Source of the DNA: Eutreptiella sp. 'Long Island Sound 2002'
Taxonomy: Eukaryota > Euglenozoa > Euglenophyceae > Eutreptiales > Eutreptiaceae
Length of the DNA stretch: 64,000 bases
NCBI GenBank assembly: GCA_964036045.1
Contig: OZ038378.1
Location: 147,365,611 to 147,429,610 of the forward strand
Reading direction: 5' to 3'
In this document: in pieces, positions 11,091-22,330 of the stretch
Layout: the number at the start of each line of letters is the position of its first letter
Numbering within the stretch: position 1 is the first letter of the stretch
The notes under the pieces: generated by a model
Told to the model about the DNA's origin: nothing
The model's database searches: none
What the model saw: only the letters and a program-made list of their open reading frames with translations
Position numbers and translations under genes: made by a program

Positions 11091-14000
11091 CCCCTCCCTG
11101 AGGGTTCTCACTGAGTCCCCTCCCTGAGGGTTCTCACTGGGTCCCCTCCCTGAGGGTTCTCAGTGAGTCCCCTCCCTGAGGGTTCTCACTGAGTCCCCTC
11201 CCTGAGGGTTCTCAGTGAGTCCCGCACTGAGGGTTCTCAGTGAGTCCCCTCCCTGAGGGTTCTCACTGAGTCCCCTCCCTGAGGGTTCTCACTGAGTTCC
11301 CTCCCTCAGGGTTCTCACCGAGTCCCCTCCCTGAGGGTTCTCAGTGAGTCCCCGCCCTGAGGGTTCTCACTGAGTCCCCTCCCTGAGGGTTCTCACTGAG
11401 TCCCCTCCCTGAGGGTTCTCACTGAGTCCCCTCCCTGAGAGTTCTCACTGAGTCTCCTCCCTGAGGGTACTCACTGAGTTCCCTCCCTGAGGGTTCTCAG
11501 TGAGTCCCCTCCCTGAGGGTTCTCAGTGAGTTCCCTCCCTGAGCTCACTGAGTCTCCTCCCTGAGGGTTCTCACTGAGTCCCCTCCCCGAGGGTTCTCAC
11601 TGAGTCCCCTCCCTGAGGGTTCTCACTGAGTCCCCGCCCTGAGGGTTCTCACTGAGTCCCCGCCCTGAGGGTTCTCAGTGAGTTCCCTCCCTGAGGGTTC
11701 TCACTGAGTCCCCTCCCCGAGGGTTCTCACTGAGTCCCCTCCCTGAGGGTTCTCAGTGAGTCCCCGCCCTGAGGGTTCTCACTGAGTCCCCTCCCTGAGG
11801 GGTCTCACTGAGTCCCCGCCCTGAGGGTTCTCACTGAGTCCCCTCCCTGAGGGTTCTCACTGAGTCCCCGCCCTGAGCTCACTGAGTCTCCTCCCTGAGG
11901 GTTCTCACTGAGTCCCCTCCCCGAGGGTTCTCACTGAGTCCCCTCCCCGAGGGTTCTCACTGAGTCCCCTCCCTGAGGGTTCTCACTGAGTCCCCGCCCT
12001 GAGGGTTCTCACTGAGTCCCCGCCCTGAGGGTTCTCAGTGAGTTCCCTCCCTGAGGGTTCTCACTGAGTCCCCTCCCCGAGGGTTCTCACTGAGTCCCCT
12101 CCCTGAGGGTTCTCACCGAGTCCCCGCCCTGAGGGTTCTCACTGAGTCCCCTCCCTCAGGGTTCTCACTGAGTCCCCTCGCTGAGGGTTCTCACTGAGTC
12201 CCCGCCCTGAGAGATCTCACTGAGTCCCCTCCCTGAGGGATCTCACTGAGTCCCCTCCCTGAGGGTTCTCACTGAGTCCCCTCCTTGAGGGTTCTCACCG
12301 AGTCCCCGCCCTGAGGGATCTCACTGAGTCCCCTCCCTGAGGGTTCTCACTGAGTCCCCTCCCCGATGGTTCTCACTGAGTCCCCTCCCTGAGGGTTCTC
12401 ACTGAGTCCCCGCCCTGAGGGCTCTCACTGAGTCCCCGCCCTGAGGGTTCTCACTTAGTCCCCGCCCTGAGGGTTCTCACTGAGTCCCCGCCCTGAGAGT
12501 TCTCACTGAGTCCCCTCCCTGAGGGTACTCACTGAGTTCCCTCCCTGAGGGTTCTCAGTGAGTCCCCTCCCTGAGGGTTCTCAGTGAGTCCCCTCCCTGA
12601 GCTCACTGAGTCTCCTCCCTGAGGGTTCTCACTGAGTCCCCTCCCCGAGGGTTCTCACTGAATCCCCTCCCTGAGGGTTCCCACTGAGTCCCCGCCCTGA
12701 AGGTTCTCACTGAGTCCCCTCCCTGAAGGTTCTCACTGAGTCCCCTCCCTGAGGGTTCTCACTGAGTCCCCTCCCTGAGGGTTCTCACTGAGTCCCCTCC
12801 CTGAGGGTTCTCACTGAGTCCCCTCCCTGAGGGTTCTCACTGAGTCCCCTCCCTGAGGGTACTCACTGAGTTCCCTCCCTGAGGGTTCTCATTGAGTCCC
12901 CTCCCTGAGGGTTCTCAGTGAGTCCCCTCCCTGAGCTCACTGAGTCTCCTCCCTGAGGGTTCTCACTGAGTCCCCTCCCCGAGGGTTCTCACTGAGTCCC
13001 CTCCCTGAGGGTTCTCACTGAGTCCCCGCCCTGAGGGTTCTCACTGAGTCCCCTCCCTGAGGGTTCTCAGTGAGTTCCCTCCCTGAGGGTTCTCACTGAG
13101 TCCCCTCCCCGAGGGTTCTCACTGAGTCCCCTCCCTAAGGGTTCTCACTGAGTCCCCTCGCTGAGGGTTCTCACTGAGTCCCCGCCCTGAGAGATCTCAC
13201 TGAGTCCCCTCCCTGAGGGTTCTCACTGAGTCCCCTCCCCGAGGGTTCTCACTGAGTCCCCTCCCTGAGGGTTCTCACTGAGTCCCCGCCCTGAGGGTTC
13301 TCACTGAGTCCCCGCCCTGAGGGTTCTCACTTAGTCCCCTCCCTCAGGGTTCTCACTGAGTCCCCTCGCTGAGGGTTCTCACTGAGTCCCCGCCCTGAGA
13401 GATCTCACTGAGTCCCCTCCCTGAGGGTTCTCACTGAGTCCCCTCCCCGAGGGTTCTCACTGAGTCCCCTCCCTGAGGGTTCTCACTGAGTCCCCGCCCT
13501 GAGGGTTCTCACTGAGTCCCCGCCCTGAGGGTTCTCACTTAGTCCCCGCCCTGAGGGTTCTCACTGAGTCCCCGCCCTGAGGGTTCTCAGTGCGTCCCCT
13601 CCCTGAGGGTTCTCACTTAGTCCCCGCCCTGAGGGTTCTCACTGAGTCCCCTCCCTGAGGGTTCTCCTTGAGTCCCCTCCCTGAGGGTTCTCACTGAGTC
13701 CCCTCCCTGAGGGTTCTCAGTGAGTCCCCTCCCTGAGGGTTCTCACTGAGTCCCCTCCCTGAGGGTTCTCACTGAGTCCACTCCCTGAGGGTTCTCACTG
13801 AGTCCCCTCCCTGAGAGTTCTCACTGAGTGCCCTCCCTGAGGGTACTCACTGAGTTCCCTCCCTGAGGGTTCTCAGTGAGGCCCCTCCCTGAGGGTTCTC
13901 AGTGAGTCCCCTCCCTGAGCTCACTGAGTCTCCTCCCTGAGGGTTCTCAGTGAGTCTCCTCCCCGAGGGTTCTCACTGAGTCCCCTCCCTGAGGGTTCTC

Positions 14001-16439
14001 AGTGAGTCCCCTCCCTGAGGGTTCTCAGTGAGTCCCCTCCCTGAGGGTTCTCACTGAGTCCCCTCCCTGAGGGTTCTCACTGAGTCCCCTCCCTGAGGGT
14101 TCTCACTGAGTCCCCTCCCTGAGAGTTCTCACTAAGTGCCCTCCCTGAGGGTACTCACTGAGTTCCCTCCCTGAGGGTTCTCAGTGAGGCCCCTCCCTGA
14201 GGGTTCTCAGTGAGTCCCCTCCCTGAGCTCACTGAGTCTCCTCCCTGAGGGTTCTCAGTGAGTCTCCTCCCCGAGGGTTCTCACTGAGTCCCCTCCCTGA
14301 GGGTTCTCACTGATTCCCCGCCCTGAACGTTCTCACTGAGTCCCCGCCCTGAGGGTTCTCAGTGAGTTCCCTCCCTGAGGGTTCTCACTGAGTCCCCTCC
14401 CCGAGGGTTCTCACTGGGTCCCCTCCCTGAGGGTTCTCACTGAGTCCCCGCCCTGAGGGTTCTCACTGAGTCCCCTCCCTGAGGGTTCTCACTGAGTCCC
14501 CTCCCTGAGGGTTCTCCTTGAGTCCCCTCCCTGAGGGTTCTCACTGAGTCCCCTCCCTGAGGGTTCTCAGTGAGTCCCCTCCCTGAGGTTTCTCAGTGAG
14601 TCCCCTCCCTGAGGGTTCTCACTGAGTCCCCTCCCTGAGGGTTCTCACTGAGTCCCCTCCGTGAGAGTTCTCACTGAGTCCCCTCCCTGAGGGTACTCAC
14701 TGAGTTCCCTCCCTGAGGGATCTCAGTGAGTCCCCTCCCTGAGGGTTCTCAGTGAGTCCCCTCCCTGAGCTCACTGAGTCTCCTCCCTGAGGGTTCTCAC
14801 TGAGTCCCCTCCCCGAGGGTTCTCACTGAGTCCCCTCCCTGAGAGTTCTCACTGAGTCCCCGCCCTCAGGGTTCTCACTGAGTCCCCGCCCTGAGGATTC
14901 TCAGTCAGTTCCCTCCCTGAGGGTTCTCACTGAGTCCCCTCCCCGAGGGTTCTCACTGAGTCCCCTCCCTGAGGGTTCTCACTGAGTCCCCGCCCTGAGG
15001 GTTCTCACTGAGTCCCCTCCCTCAGGGTTCTCACTGAGTCACCTCGCTGAGGGTTCTCACTGAGTCCCCGCCCTGAGAGATCTCACTGAGTCCCCTCCCT
15101 GAGGGTTCTCACTGAGTCCCCTCCTTGAGGGTTCTCACCGAGTCCCCGCCCTGAGGGATCTCACTGAGTCCCCTCCCTGAGGGTTCTCACTGAGTCCCCT
15201 CCCCGAGGGTTCTCACTGAGTCCCCTCCCTGAGGGTTCTCACTGAGTCCCCGCCCTGAGGGTTCTCACTGAGTCCCCGCCCTGAGGGTTCTCACTTAGTC
15301 CCCGCCCTGAGGGTTCTCACTGAGTCCCCGCCCTGAGGGTTCTCACTGAGTCCCCTCCCTGAGGATTCTCACTGAGTCCCCTCCCTGAGGGTTCTCACTG
15401 AGTCCCCTCCCTGAGGGTTCTCAGTGAGTCCCCTCCCTGAGGGTTCTCACTTAGTCCCCGCCCTGAGCGTTCTCACTGAGTCCCCTCCCTGAGGGTTCTC
15501 ACTGAGTCCCCTCCCTGAGGGTTCTCACGGAGTCCCCGCCCTGAGGGTTCTCAGTGAGTCCCCTCCTTGAGGGTTCTCACTTAGTCCCCTTCCTGAGGGT
15601 TCTCACTGAGTCACCGCCCTGAGGGTTCTCACTTAGTCCCCGCCCTGAGGGTTCTCACTGACTCCCCTCCCTGAGGGTTCTCACTGAGTCCCCTCCCTGA
15701 GGGTTCTCACTGAGTCCCCTCCCTGAGGGTTCTCACTGAGTCCCCTCCCTGAGGGTTCTCACTGAGTCCCCTCCCTGAGGGTTCTCCTTGAGTCCCCTCC
15801 CTGAGGGTTCTCACTGAGTTCCCTCCCTGAGGGTTCTCACTGAGTCCCGCACTGAGGGTTCTCAGTGAGTCCCCTCCCTGAGGGTTCTCACTGAGTTTCC
15901 TCCCTGAGAGTTCTCACTGAGTCCCCTCCCTGAGGGTACTCACTGAGTTCCCTCCCTGAGGGTTCTCAGTGAGTCCCCTCCCTGAGGGTTCTCAGTGAGT
16001 CCCCTCCCTAAGCTCACTGAGTCTCCTCCCTGAGGGTTCTCACTGAGTCCCCTCCCCGAGGGTTCTCACTGAGTCCCCTCCCTGAGGGTTCTCACTGAGT
16101 CCCCGCCCTGAGGGTTCTCACTGAGTCCCCTCGCTGAGGGTTCTCACTGAGTCCCCGCCCTGAGAGATCTCACTGAGTCCCCTCCCTGAGGGATCTCACT
16201 GAGTCGCCTCCCTGAGGGTTCTCACTGAGTCCCCTCCTTGAGGGTTCTCACCGAGTCCCCGCCCTGAGGGATCTCACTGAGTCCCCTCCCTGAGGGTTCT
16301 CACTGAGTCCCCTCCCCGAGGGTTCTCACTGAGTCCCCGCCCTGAGGGTTCTCACTGAGTCCCCGCCCTGAGGGTTCTCACTTAGTCCCCGCCCTGAGGG
16401 TTCTCACTGAGTCCCCGCCTTGAGGGTTCTCACTGAGTC
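11091..16439. repeat. Mosaic 26-mer segment with GAGCTC and AGATCT monomers
   Basis: The segment is made of the same variants as the flanking HORs in a shuffled order. GAGCTC pairs 334 bp apart recur at 11,541/11,875 and 12,599/12,933, matching the spacing in the 1,417-bp unit. AGATCT monomers lie at 12,212, 13,192, 13,400, 15,078 and 16,165. The pair CCTCCTTGAG plus CTCACCGAG follows several of them. All GAGCTC spacings resolve into 26-bp monomers plus known 22- and 25-bp variants. No unique sequence or gene is present. Confidence 0.85.
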
Positions 16440-18977
16440 CCCTCCCTGAGGATTCTCACTGAGTCCCCTCCCTGAGGGTTCTCACGGAGTCCCCGCCCTG
16501 AGGGTTCTCAGTGAGTCCCCTCCCTGAGGGTTCTCACTTAGTCCCCGCCCTGAGCGTTCTCACTGAGTCCCCTCCCTGAGGGTTCTCACTGAGTCCCCTC
16601 CCTGAGGGTTCTCACGGAGTCCCCGCCCTGAGGGTTCTCAGTGAGTCCCCTCCTTGAGGGTTCTCACTTAGTCCCCTTCCTGAGGGTTCTCACTGAGTCA
16701 CCGCCCTGAGGGTTCTCACTTAGTCCCCGCCCTGAGGGTTCTCACTGAGTCCCCGCCCTGAGGGTTCTCACTGAGTCCCCTCCCTGATGGTTCTCACTGA
16801 GTCCCCTCCCTGAGGGTTCTCACTGAGTCCCCGCCCTGAGGGTTCTCAGTGAGTCCCCTCCCTGAGGGTTCTCACTGAGTCCCCTCCCTGAGGGTTCTCA
16901 CTGAGTCCCCTCCCTGAGGGTTCTCCTTGAGTCCCCTCCCTGAGGGTTCTCACTGAGTCCCCTCCCTGAGGGTTCTCAGTGAGTCCCGCACTGAGGGTTC
17001 TCAGTGAGTCCCCTCCCTGAGGGTTCTCACTGAGTCCCCTCCCTGAGGGTTCTCACTGAGTCCCCTCCCTGAGAGTTCTCACTGAGTCCCCTCCCTGAGG
17101 GTACTCACTGAGTTCCCTCCTGAGGGTTCTCAGTGAGTCCCCTCCCTGAGGGTTCTCAGTGAGTCCCCTCCCTGAGCTCACTGAGTCTCCTCCCTGAGGG
17201 TTCTCACTGAGTCCCCTCCCTGAGGGTTCTCACTGAGTCCCCTCCCTGAGGGTTCTCACTTAGTCTCCTCCCTGAGGGTTCTCAGTGAGTTCCCTCCCTG
17301 AGGGTTCTCAGTGAGTCCCCTCCCTGAGGGTTCTCACTGAGTCCCCGCCCTGAGGGTTCTCACTGAGTCCCCTCCCTGAGGGTTCTCACCGAGTCCCCTC
17401 CCTGAGGGTTCTCAGTGAGTCCCCTCCCTGAGGTTTCTCACTGAGTCCCCTCCCTGAGGGTTCTCACTGAGTCCCCGCCCTGAGGGTTCTCAGTGAGTTC
17501 CCTCCCTGAGGGTTCTCAGTGAGTCCCCTCTCTGAGGTTTCTCACTGAGTCCCCTCCCTGAGGGTTCTCACTGAGTCCCCGCCCTACGGCTTCTCACTGA
17601 GTCCCCTCCCTGAGGGTTCTCAGTGAGTTCCCTCCCTGAGGGTTCTCAGTGAGTCCCCTCCCTGAGGGCTCTCAGTGAGTCCCCTCCCTGAGCTCACTGA
17701 GTCTCCTCCCTGAGGGTTCTCACTGAGTCCCCTCCCTGAGGGTTCTCACTGAGTCCCCTCCCTGAGGGTTCTCACTTAGTCTCCTCCCTGAGGGTTCTCA
17801 CTGAGTCCCCTCCCTGAGGGTTCTCAGTGAGTTCCCTCCCTGAGGGTTTTCAGTGACTCCCCTCCCTGAGGGTTCTCACTGAGTCCCCGCCCTGAGGGTT
17901 CTCACTGAGTCCCCTCCCTGAGGGTTCTCACTGAGTCCCCTCCCTGAGGGTTCTCAGTGAGTCCCCTCCCTGAGGTTTCTCACTGAGTCCCCTCCCTGAG
18001 GGTTCTCACTGAGTCCCCGCCCTGAGGGTTCTCACTGAATCCCCTCCCTGAGGGTTCTCAGTGAGTCCCCTCCCTGAGGGTTCTCACTGAATTCCTCTCT
18101 GAGGGTCCTCAGTGAGTCCCCTCCCTGAGCGTTCTCACTGAGTCCCCTCCCTGAGGTTTCTCACTGAGTCTCCTCCCTGAGGGTTCTCACTGAGTCCCCT
18201 CCCTGAGGGTTCTCAGTGAGTTCCCTCCCTGAGGGTTCTCAGTGAGTCCCCTCTCTGAGGGTTCTCACTGAGTCCCCTCCCTGAGGGTTCTCACTGAGTC
18301 CCCGCCCTGAGGGTTCTCAGTGAGTTCCCTCCCTAAGGGTTCTCAGTGAGTCCCCTCTCTGAGGGTTCTCACTGAGTCCCCTCCCTGAGGGTTCTCACTG
18401 AGTTCCCTCCCTGAGGGTCCTCAGTGAGTCCCCTCCCTGAGCGTTCTCACGGAGTCCCCTCCCTGAGGGTTCTCACTGAGTCCCTTCCCTGAGGTTTCTC
18501 ACTGAGTCCCCTCCCTGAGGGTTCTCAGTGAGTTCCCTCCCTGAGGGTTCTCACTGAGTCCCCTCTCTGAGGGTTCTCACTGAGTCCCCTCCCTGAGGGT
18601 TCTCACTGAGTCCCCTCCCTGAGGTTTCTCACTGAGTCCCCTCCCTGAGGGTTCTCAGTGAGTCCCCTCCCTGAGGGTTCTCACTGAGTCCCCTCCCTGA
18701 GGGTTCTCACTGAGTCCCCGCCCTACGGGTTCTCACTGAGTCCCCTCCCTGAGGGTTCTCACTGAGTCCCCTCCCTGAGGGTTCTCACTGAGTCCCCTCC
18801 CTGAGGGTTCTCACTGAGTTCCCTCCCTGAGGGTTCTCAGTGAGTTCCCTCCCTGAGGGTTCTCAGTGAGTCCCCTCTCTGAGGGTTCTCACTGAGTCCC
18901 CTCCCTGAGGGTTCTCAGTGAGTCCCCTCCCTGAGGTTTCTCACTGAGTCCCCTCCCTGAGGGTTCTCACTGAGTCC
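16440..18977. repeat. 2,537-bp higher-order repeat, copy A
   Basis: Markers recur 2,537 bp downstream: GATTCTCACT at 16,451 and 18,988; TGAGTCA at 16,694 and 19,231; TCCCGCAC at 16,984 and 19,521; TTCCCTCCTGAG at 17,113 and 19,650; GAGCTC at 17,174 and 19,711. The length equals 98 monomers, two of them 22 bp and three 25 bp. A 25-bp monomer at 18,089 carries GAATTC, a hexamer absent from the consensus. Confidence is high for the duplication and moderate for the exact edges. Confidence 0.88.
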
Positions 18978-20640
18978 CCTCCCTGAGGATTCTCACTGAG
19001 TCCCCTCCCTGAGGGTTCTCACGGAGTCCCCGCCCTGAGGGTTCTCAGTGAGTCCCCTCCCTGAGGGTTCTCACTTAGTCCCCGCCCTGAGCGTTCTCAC
19101 TGAGTCCCCTCCCTGAGGGTTCTCACTGAGTCCCCTCCCTGAGGGTTCTCACGGAGTCCCCGCCCTGAGGGTTCTCAGTGAGTCCCCTCCTTGAGGGTTC
19201 TCACTTAGTCCCCTTGCTGAGGGTTCTCACTGAGTCACCGCCCTGAGGGTTCTCACTTAGTCCCCGCCCTGAGGGTTCTCACTGAGTCCCCGCCCTGAGG
19301 GTTCTCACTGAGTCCCCTCCCTGATGGTTCTCACTGAGTCCCCTCCCTGAGGGTTCTCACTGAGTCCCCGCCCTGAGGGTTCTCAGTGAGTCCCCTCCCT
19401 GAGGGTTCTCACTGAGTCCCCTCCCTGAGGGTTCTCACTGAGTCCCCTCCCTGAGGGTTCTCCTTGAGTCCCCTCCCTGAGGGTTCTCACTGAGTCCCCT
19501 CCCTGAGGGTTCTCAGTGAGTCCCGCACTGAGGGTTCTCAGTGAGTCCCCTCCCTGAGGGTTCTCACTGAGTCCCCTCCCTGAGGGTTCTCACTGAGTCC
19601 CCTCCCTGAGAGTTCTCACTGAGTCCCCTCCCTGAGGGTACTCACTGAGTTCCCTCCTGAGGGTTCTCAGTGAGTCCCCTCCCTGAGGGTTCTCAGTGAG
19701 TCCCCTCCCTGAGCTCACTGAGTCTCCTCCCTGAGGGTTCTCACTGAGTCCCCTCCCTGAGGGTTCTCACTGAGTCCCCTCCCTGAGGGTTCTCACTTAG
19801 TCTCCTCCCTGAGGGTTCTCAGTGAGTTCCCTCCCTGAGGGTTCTCAGTGAGTCCCCTCCCTGAGGGTTCTCACTGAGTCCCCGCCCTGAGGGTTCTCAC
19901 TGAGTCCCCTCCCTGAGGGTTCTCACTGAGTCCCCTCCCTGAGGGTTCTCAGTGAGTCCCCTCCCTGAGGTTTCTCACTGAGTCCCCTCCCTGAGGGTTC
20001 TCACTGAGTCCCCGCCCTGAGGGTTCTCGCTGAGTCCCCTCCCTGAGGGTTCTCACTGAGTCCCCTCCCTGAGGGTTCTCAGTGAGTTCCCTCCCTGAGG
20101 GTTCTCAGTGAGTCCCCTCTCTGAGGTTTCTCACTGAGTCCCCTCCCTGAGGGTTCTCACTGAGTCCCCGCCCTACGGCTTCTCACTGAGTCCCCACCCT
20201 GAGGGTTCTCACTGAGTCCCCTCCCTGAGGGTTCTCAGTGAGTTCCCTCCCTGAGGGTTCTCAGTGAGTCCCCTCCCTGAGGGCTCTCAGTGAGTCCCCT
20301 CCCTGAGCTCACTGAGTCTCCTCCCTGAGGGTTCTCACTGAGTCCCCTCCCTGAGGGTTCTCACTGAGTCCCCTCCCTGAGGGTTCTCACTTAGTCTCCT
20401 CCCTGAGGGTTCTCACTGAGTCCCCTCCCTGAGGGTTCTCAGTGAGTTCCCTCCCTGAGGGTTTTCAGTGAGTCCCCTCCCTGAGGGTTCTCACTGAGTC
20501 CCCGCCCTGAGGGTTCTCACTGAGTCCCCTCCCTGAGGGTTCTCACTGAGTCCCCTCCCTGAGGGTTCTCAGTGAGTCCCCTCCCTGAGGTTTCTCACTG
20601 AGTCCCCTCCCTGAGGGTTCTCACTGAGTCCCCTCCCTGA
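18978..20640. repeat. 2,537-bp higher-order repeat, copy B (partial, with added monomers)
   Basis: This copy follows copy A with the same marker order up to about 20,000. It has then gained three monomers: the second GAGCTC lies at 20,305 instead of the 20,227 expected, a shift of 78 bp. The added units sit in the stretch around 20,030-20,230, where CTCGCTGAG and GTCCCCACCC monomers appear that copy A lacks. Its last part is also the first copy of the overlapping 1,626-bp repeat. Confidence 0.82.
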
Positions 20641-22330
20641 GAGTTCTCACTGAGTCCCCTCCCTGAGGGTACTCACTGAGTTCCCTCCTGAGGGTTCTCA
20701 GTGAGTCCCCTCCCTGAGGGTTTTCAGTGAGTCCCCTCCCTGAGGGTTCTCACTGAGTCCCCGCCCTGAGGGTTCTCACTGAGTCCCCTCCCTGAGGGTT
20801 CTCACTGAGTCCCCTCCCTGAGGGTTCTCAGTGAGTCCCCTCCCTGAGGTTTCTCACTGAGTCCCCTCCCTGAGGGTTCTCACTGAGTCCCCTCCCTGAG
20901 AGTTCTCACTGAGTCCCCTCCCTGAGGGTACTCACTGAGTTCCCTCCTGAGGGTTCTCACTGAGTCCCCTCCCTGAGGGTTCTCACTTAGTCTCCTCCCT
21001 GAGGGTTCTCACTGAGTCCCCTCCCTGAGGGTTCTCAGTGAGTTCCCTCCCTGAGGGTTTTCAGTGAGTCCCCTCCCTGAGGGTTCTCACTGAGTCCCCG
21101 CCCTGAGGGTTCTCACTGAGTCCCCTCCCTGAGGGTTCTCAGTGAGTCCCGCACTGAGGGTTCTCAGTGAGTCCCCTCCCTGAGGGTTCTCACTGAGTCC
21201 CCTCCCTGAGGGTTCTCACTGAGTCCCCTCCCTGAGAGTTCTCACTGAGTCCCCTCCCTGAGGGTACTCACTGAGTTCCCTCCTGAGGGTTCTCAGTGAG
21301 TCCCCTCCCTGAGGGTTCTCAGTGAGTCCCCTCCCTGAGCTCACTGAGTCTCCTCCCTGAGGGTTCTCACTGAGTCCCCTCCCTGAGGGTTCTCACTGAG
21401 TCCCCTCCCTGAGGGTTCTCACTTAGTCTCCTCCCTGAGGGTTCTCAGTGAGTTCCCTCCCTGAGGGTTCTCAGTGAGTCCCCTCCCTGAGGGTTCTCAC
21501 TGAGTCCCCGCCCTGAGGGTTCTCACTGAGTCCCCTCCCTGAGGGTTCTCACTGAGTCCCCTCCCTGAGGGTTCTCAGTGAGTCCCCTCCCTGAGGTTTC
21601 TCACTGAGTCCCCTCCCTGAGGGTTCTCACTGAGTCCCCGCCCTGAGGGTTCTCGCTGAGTCCCCTCCCTGAGGGTTCTCACTGAGTCCCCTCCCTGAGG
21701 GTTCTCAGTGAGTTCCCTCCCTGAGGGTTCTCAGTGAGTCCCCTCTCTGAGGTTTCTCACTGAGTCCCCTCCCTGAGGGTTCTCACTGAGTCCCCGCCCT
21801 ACGGCTTCTCACTGAGTCCCCACCCTGAGGGTTCTCACTGAGTCCCCTCCCTGAGGGTTCTCAGTGAGTTCCCTCCCTGAGGGTTCTCAGTGAGTCCCCT
21901 CCCTGAGGGCTCTCAGTGAGTCCCCTCCCTGAGCTCACTGAGTCTCCTCCCTGAGGGTTCTCACTGAGTCCCCTCCCTGAGGGTTCTCACTGAGTCCCCT
22001 CCCTGAGGGTTCTCACTTAGTCTCCTCCCTGAGGGTTCTCACTGAGTCCCCTCCCTGAGGGTTCTCAGTGAGTTCCCTCCCTGAGGGTTTTCAGTGAGTC
22101 CCCTCCCTGAGGGTTCTCACTGAGTCCCCGCCCTGAGGGTTCTCACTGAGTCCCCTCCCTGAGGGTTCTCACTGAGTCCCCTCCCTGAGGGTTCTCAGTG
22201 AGTCCCCTCCCTGAGGTTTCTCACTGAGTCCCCTCCCTGAGGGTTCTCACTGAGTCCCCGCCCTGAGGGTTCTCACTGAGTCCCCTCCCTGAGGGTTCTC
22301 ACTGAGTCCCCTCCCTGACGGTTCTCAGTG
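19521..22330. repeat. 1,626-bp higher-order repeat, nested and overlapping (about 1.7 copies)
   Basis: Markers recur at exactly 1,626 bp: TCCCGCAC at 19,521 and 21,147; TTCCCTCCTGAG at 19,650 and 21,276; GAGCTC at 19,711 and 21,337, and at 20,305 and 21,931; GTTTTCAGTG at 20,461 and 22,087. The unit is 63 monomers: 57 of 26 bp, four of 25 bp and two of 22 bp. Inside it, the GTTTTCAGTG block is itself repeated at about 20,720 and 21,057, and TTCCCTCCTGAG at 20,681 and 20,940, so a smaller duplication of about 259 bp is nested. Both copies share the rare CTCGCTGAG and GTCCCCACCC monomers. Confidence 0.9.

Larger units (their letters stand above)
4415..21952. repeat. Family of 22-bp short monomers carrying TGAGCTCA (24 scattered copies)
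   Basis: The short monomer lacks the GGTT that normally separates CTCCCTGAG from CTCACTGAG, so the two halves abut and form the 8-bp palindrome TGAGCTCA. GAGCTC starts at 4415, 5190, 5524, 7832, 8166, 8578, 9249, 9583, 9995, 10666, 11026, 11541, 11875, 12599, 12933, 13917, 14225, 14767, 17174, 17690, 19711, 20305, 21337 and 21931. A mutated copy, AAGCTC, lies at about 16,010. Nearly every copy is followed by a GAGTCTCCTCC monomer, which suggests descent from a single deletion. I saw none outside this interval. The interval is mostly ordinary monomers; the span only marks the range of the family. Confidence 0.92.

Noticed and set aside
18089-18094. GAATTC hexamers at 18,089 and 22,356 as possible cloning or assembly junctions
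   Set aside because: Both lie in the same 25-bp variant monomer and have matching neighbours, so they are copies made by the HOR duplication, not ligation scars.
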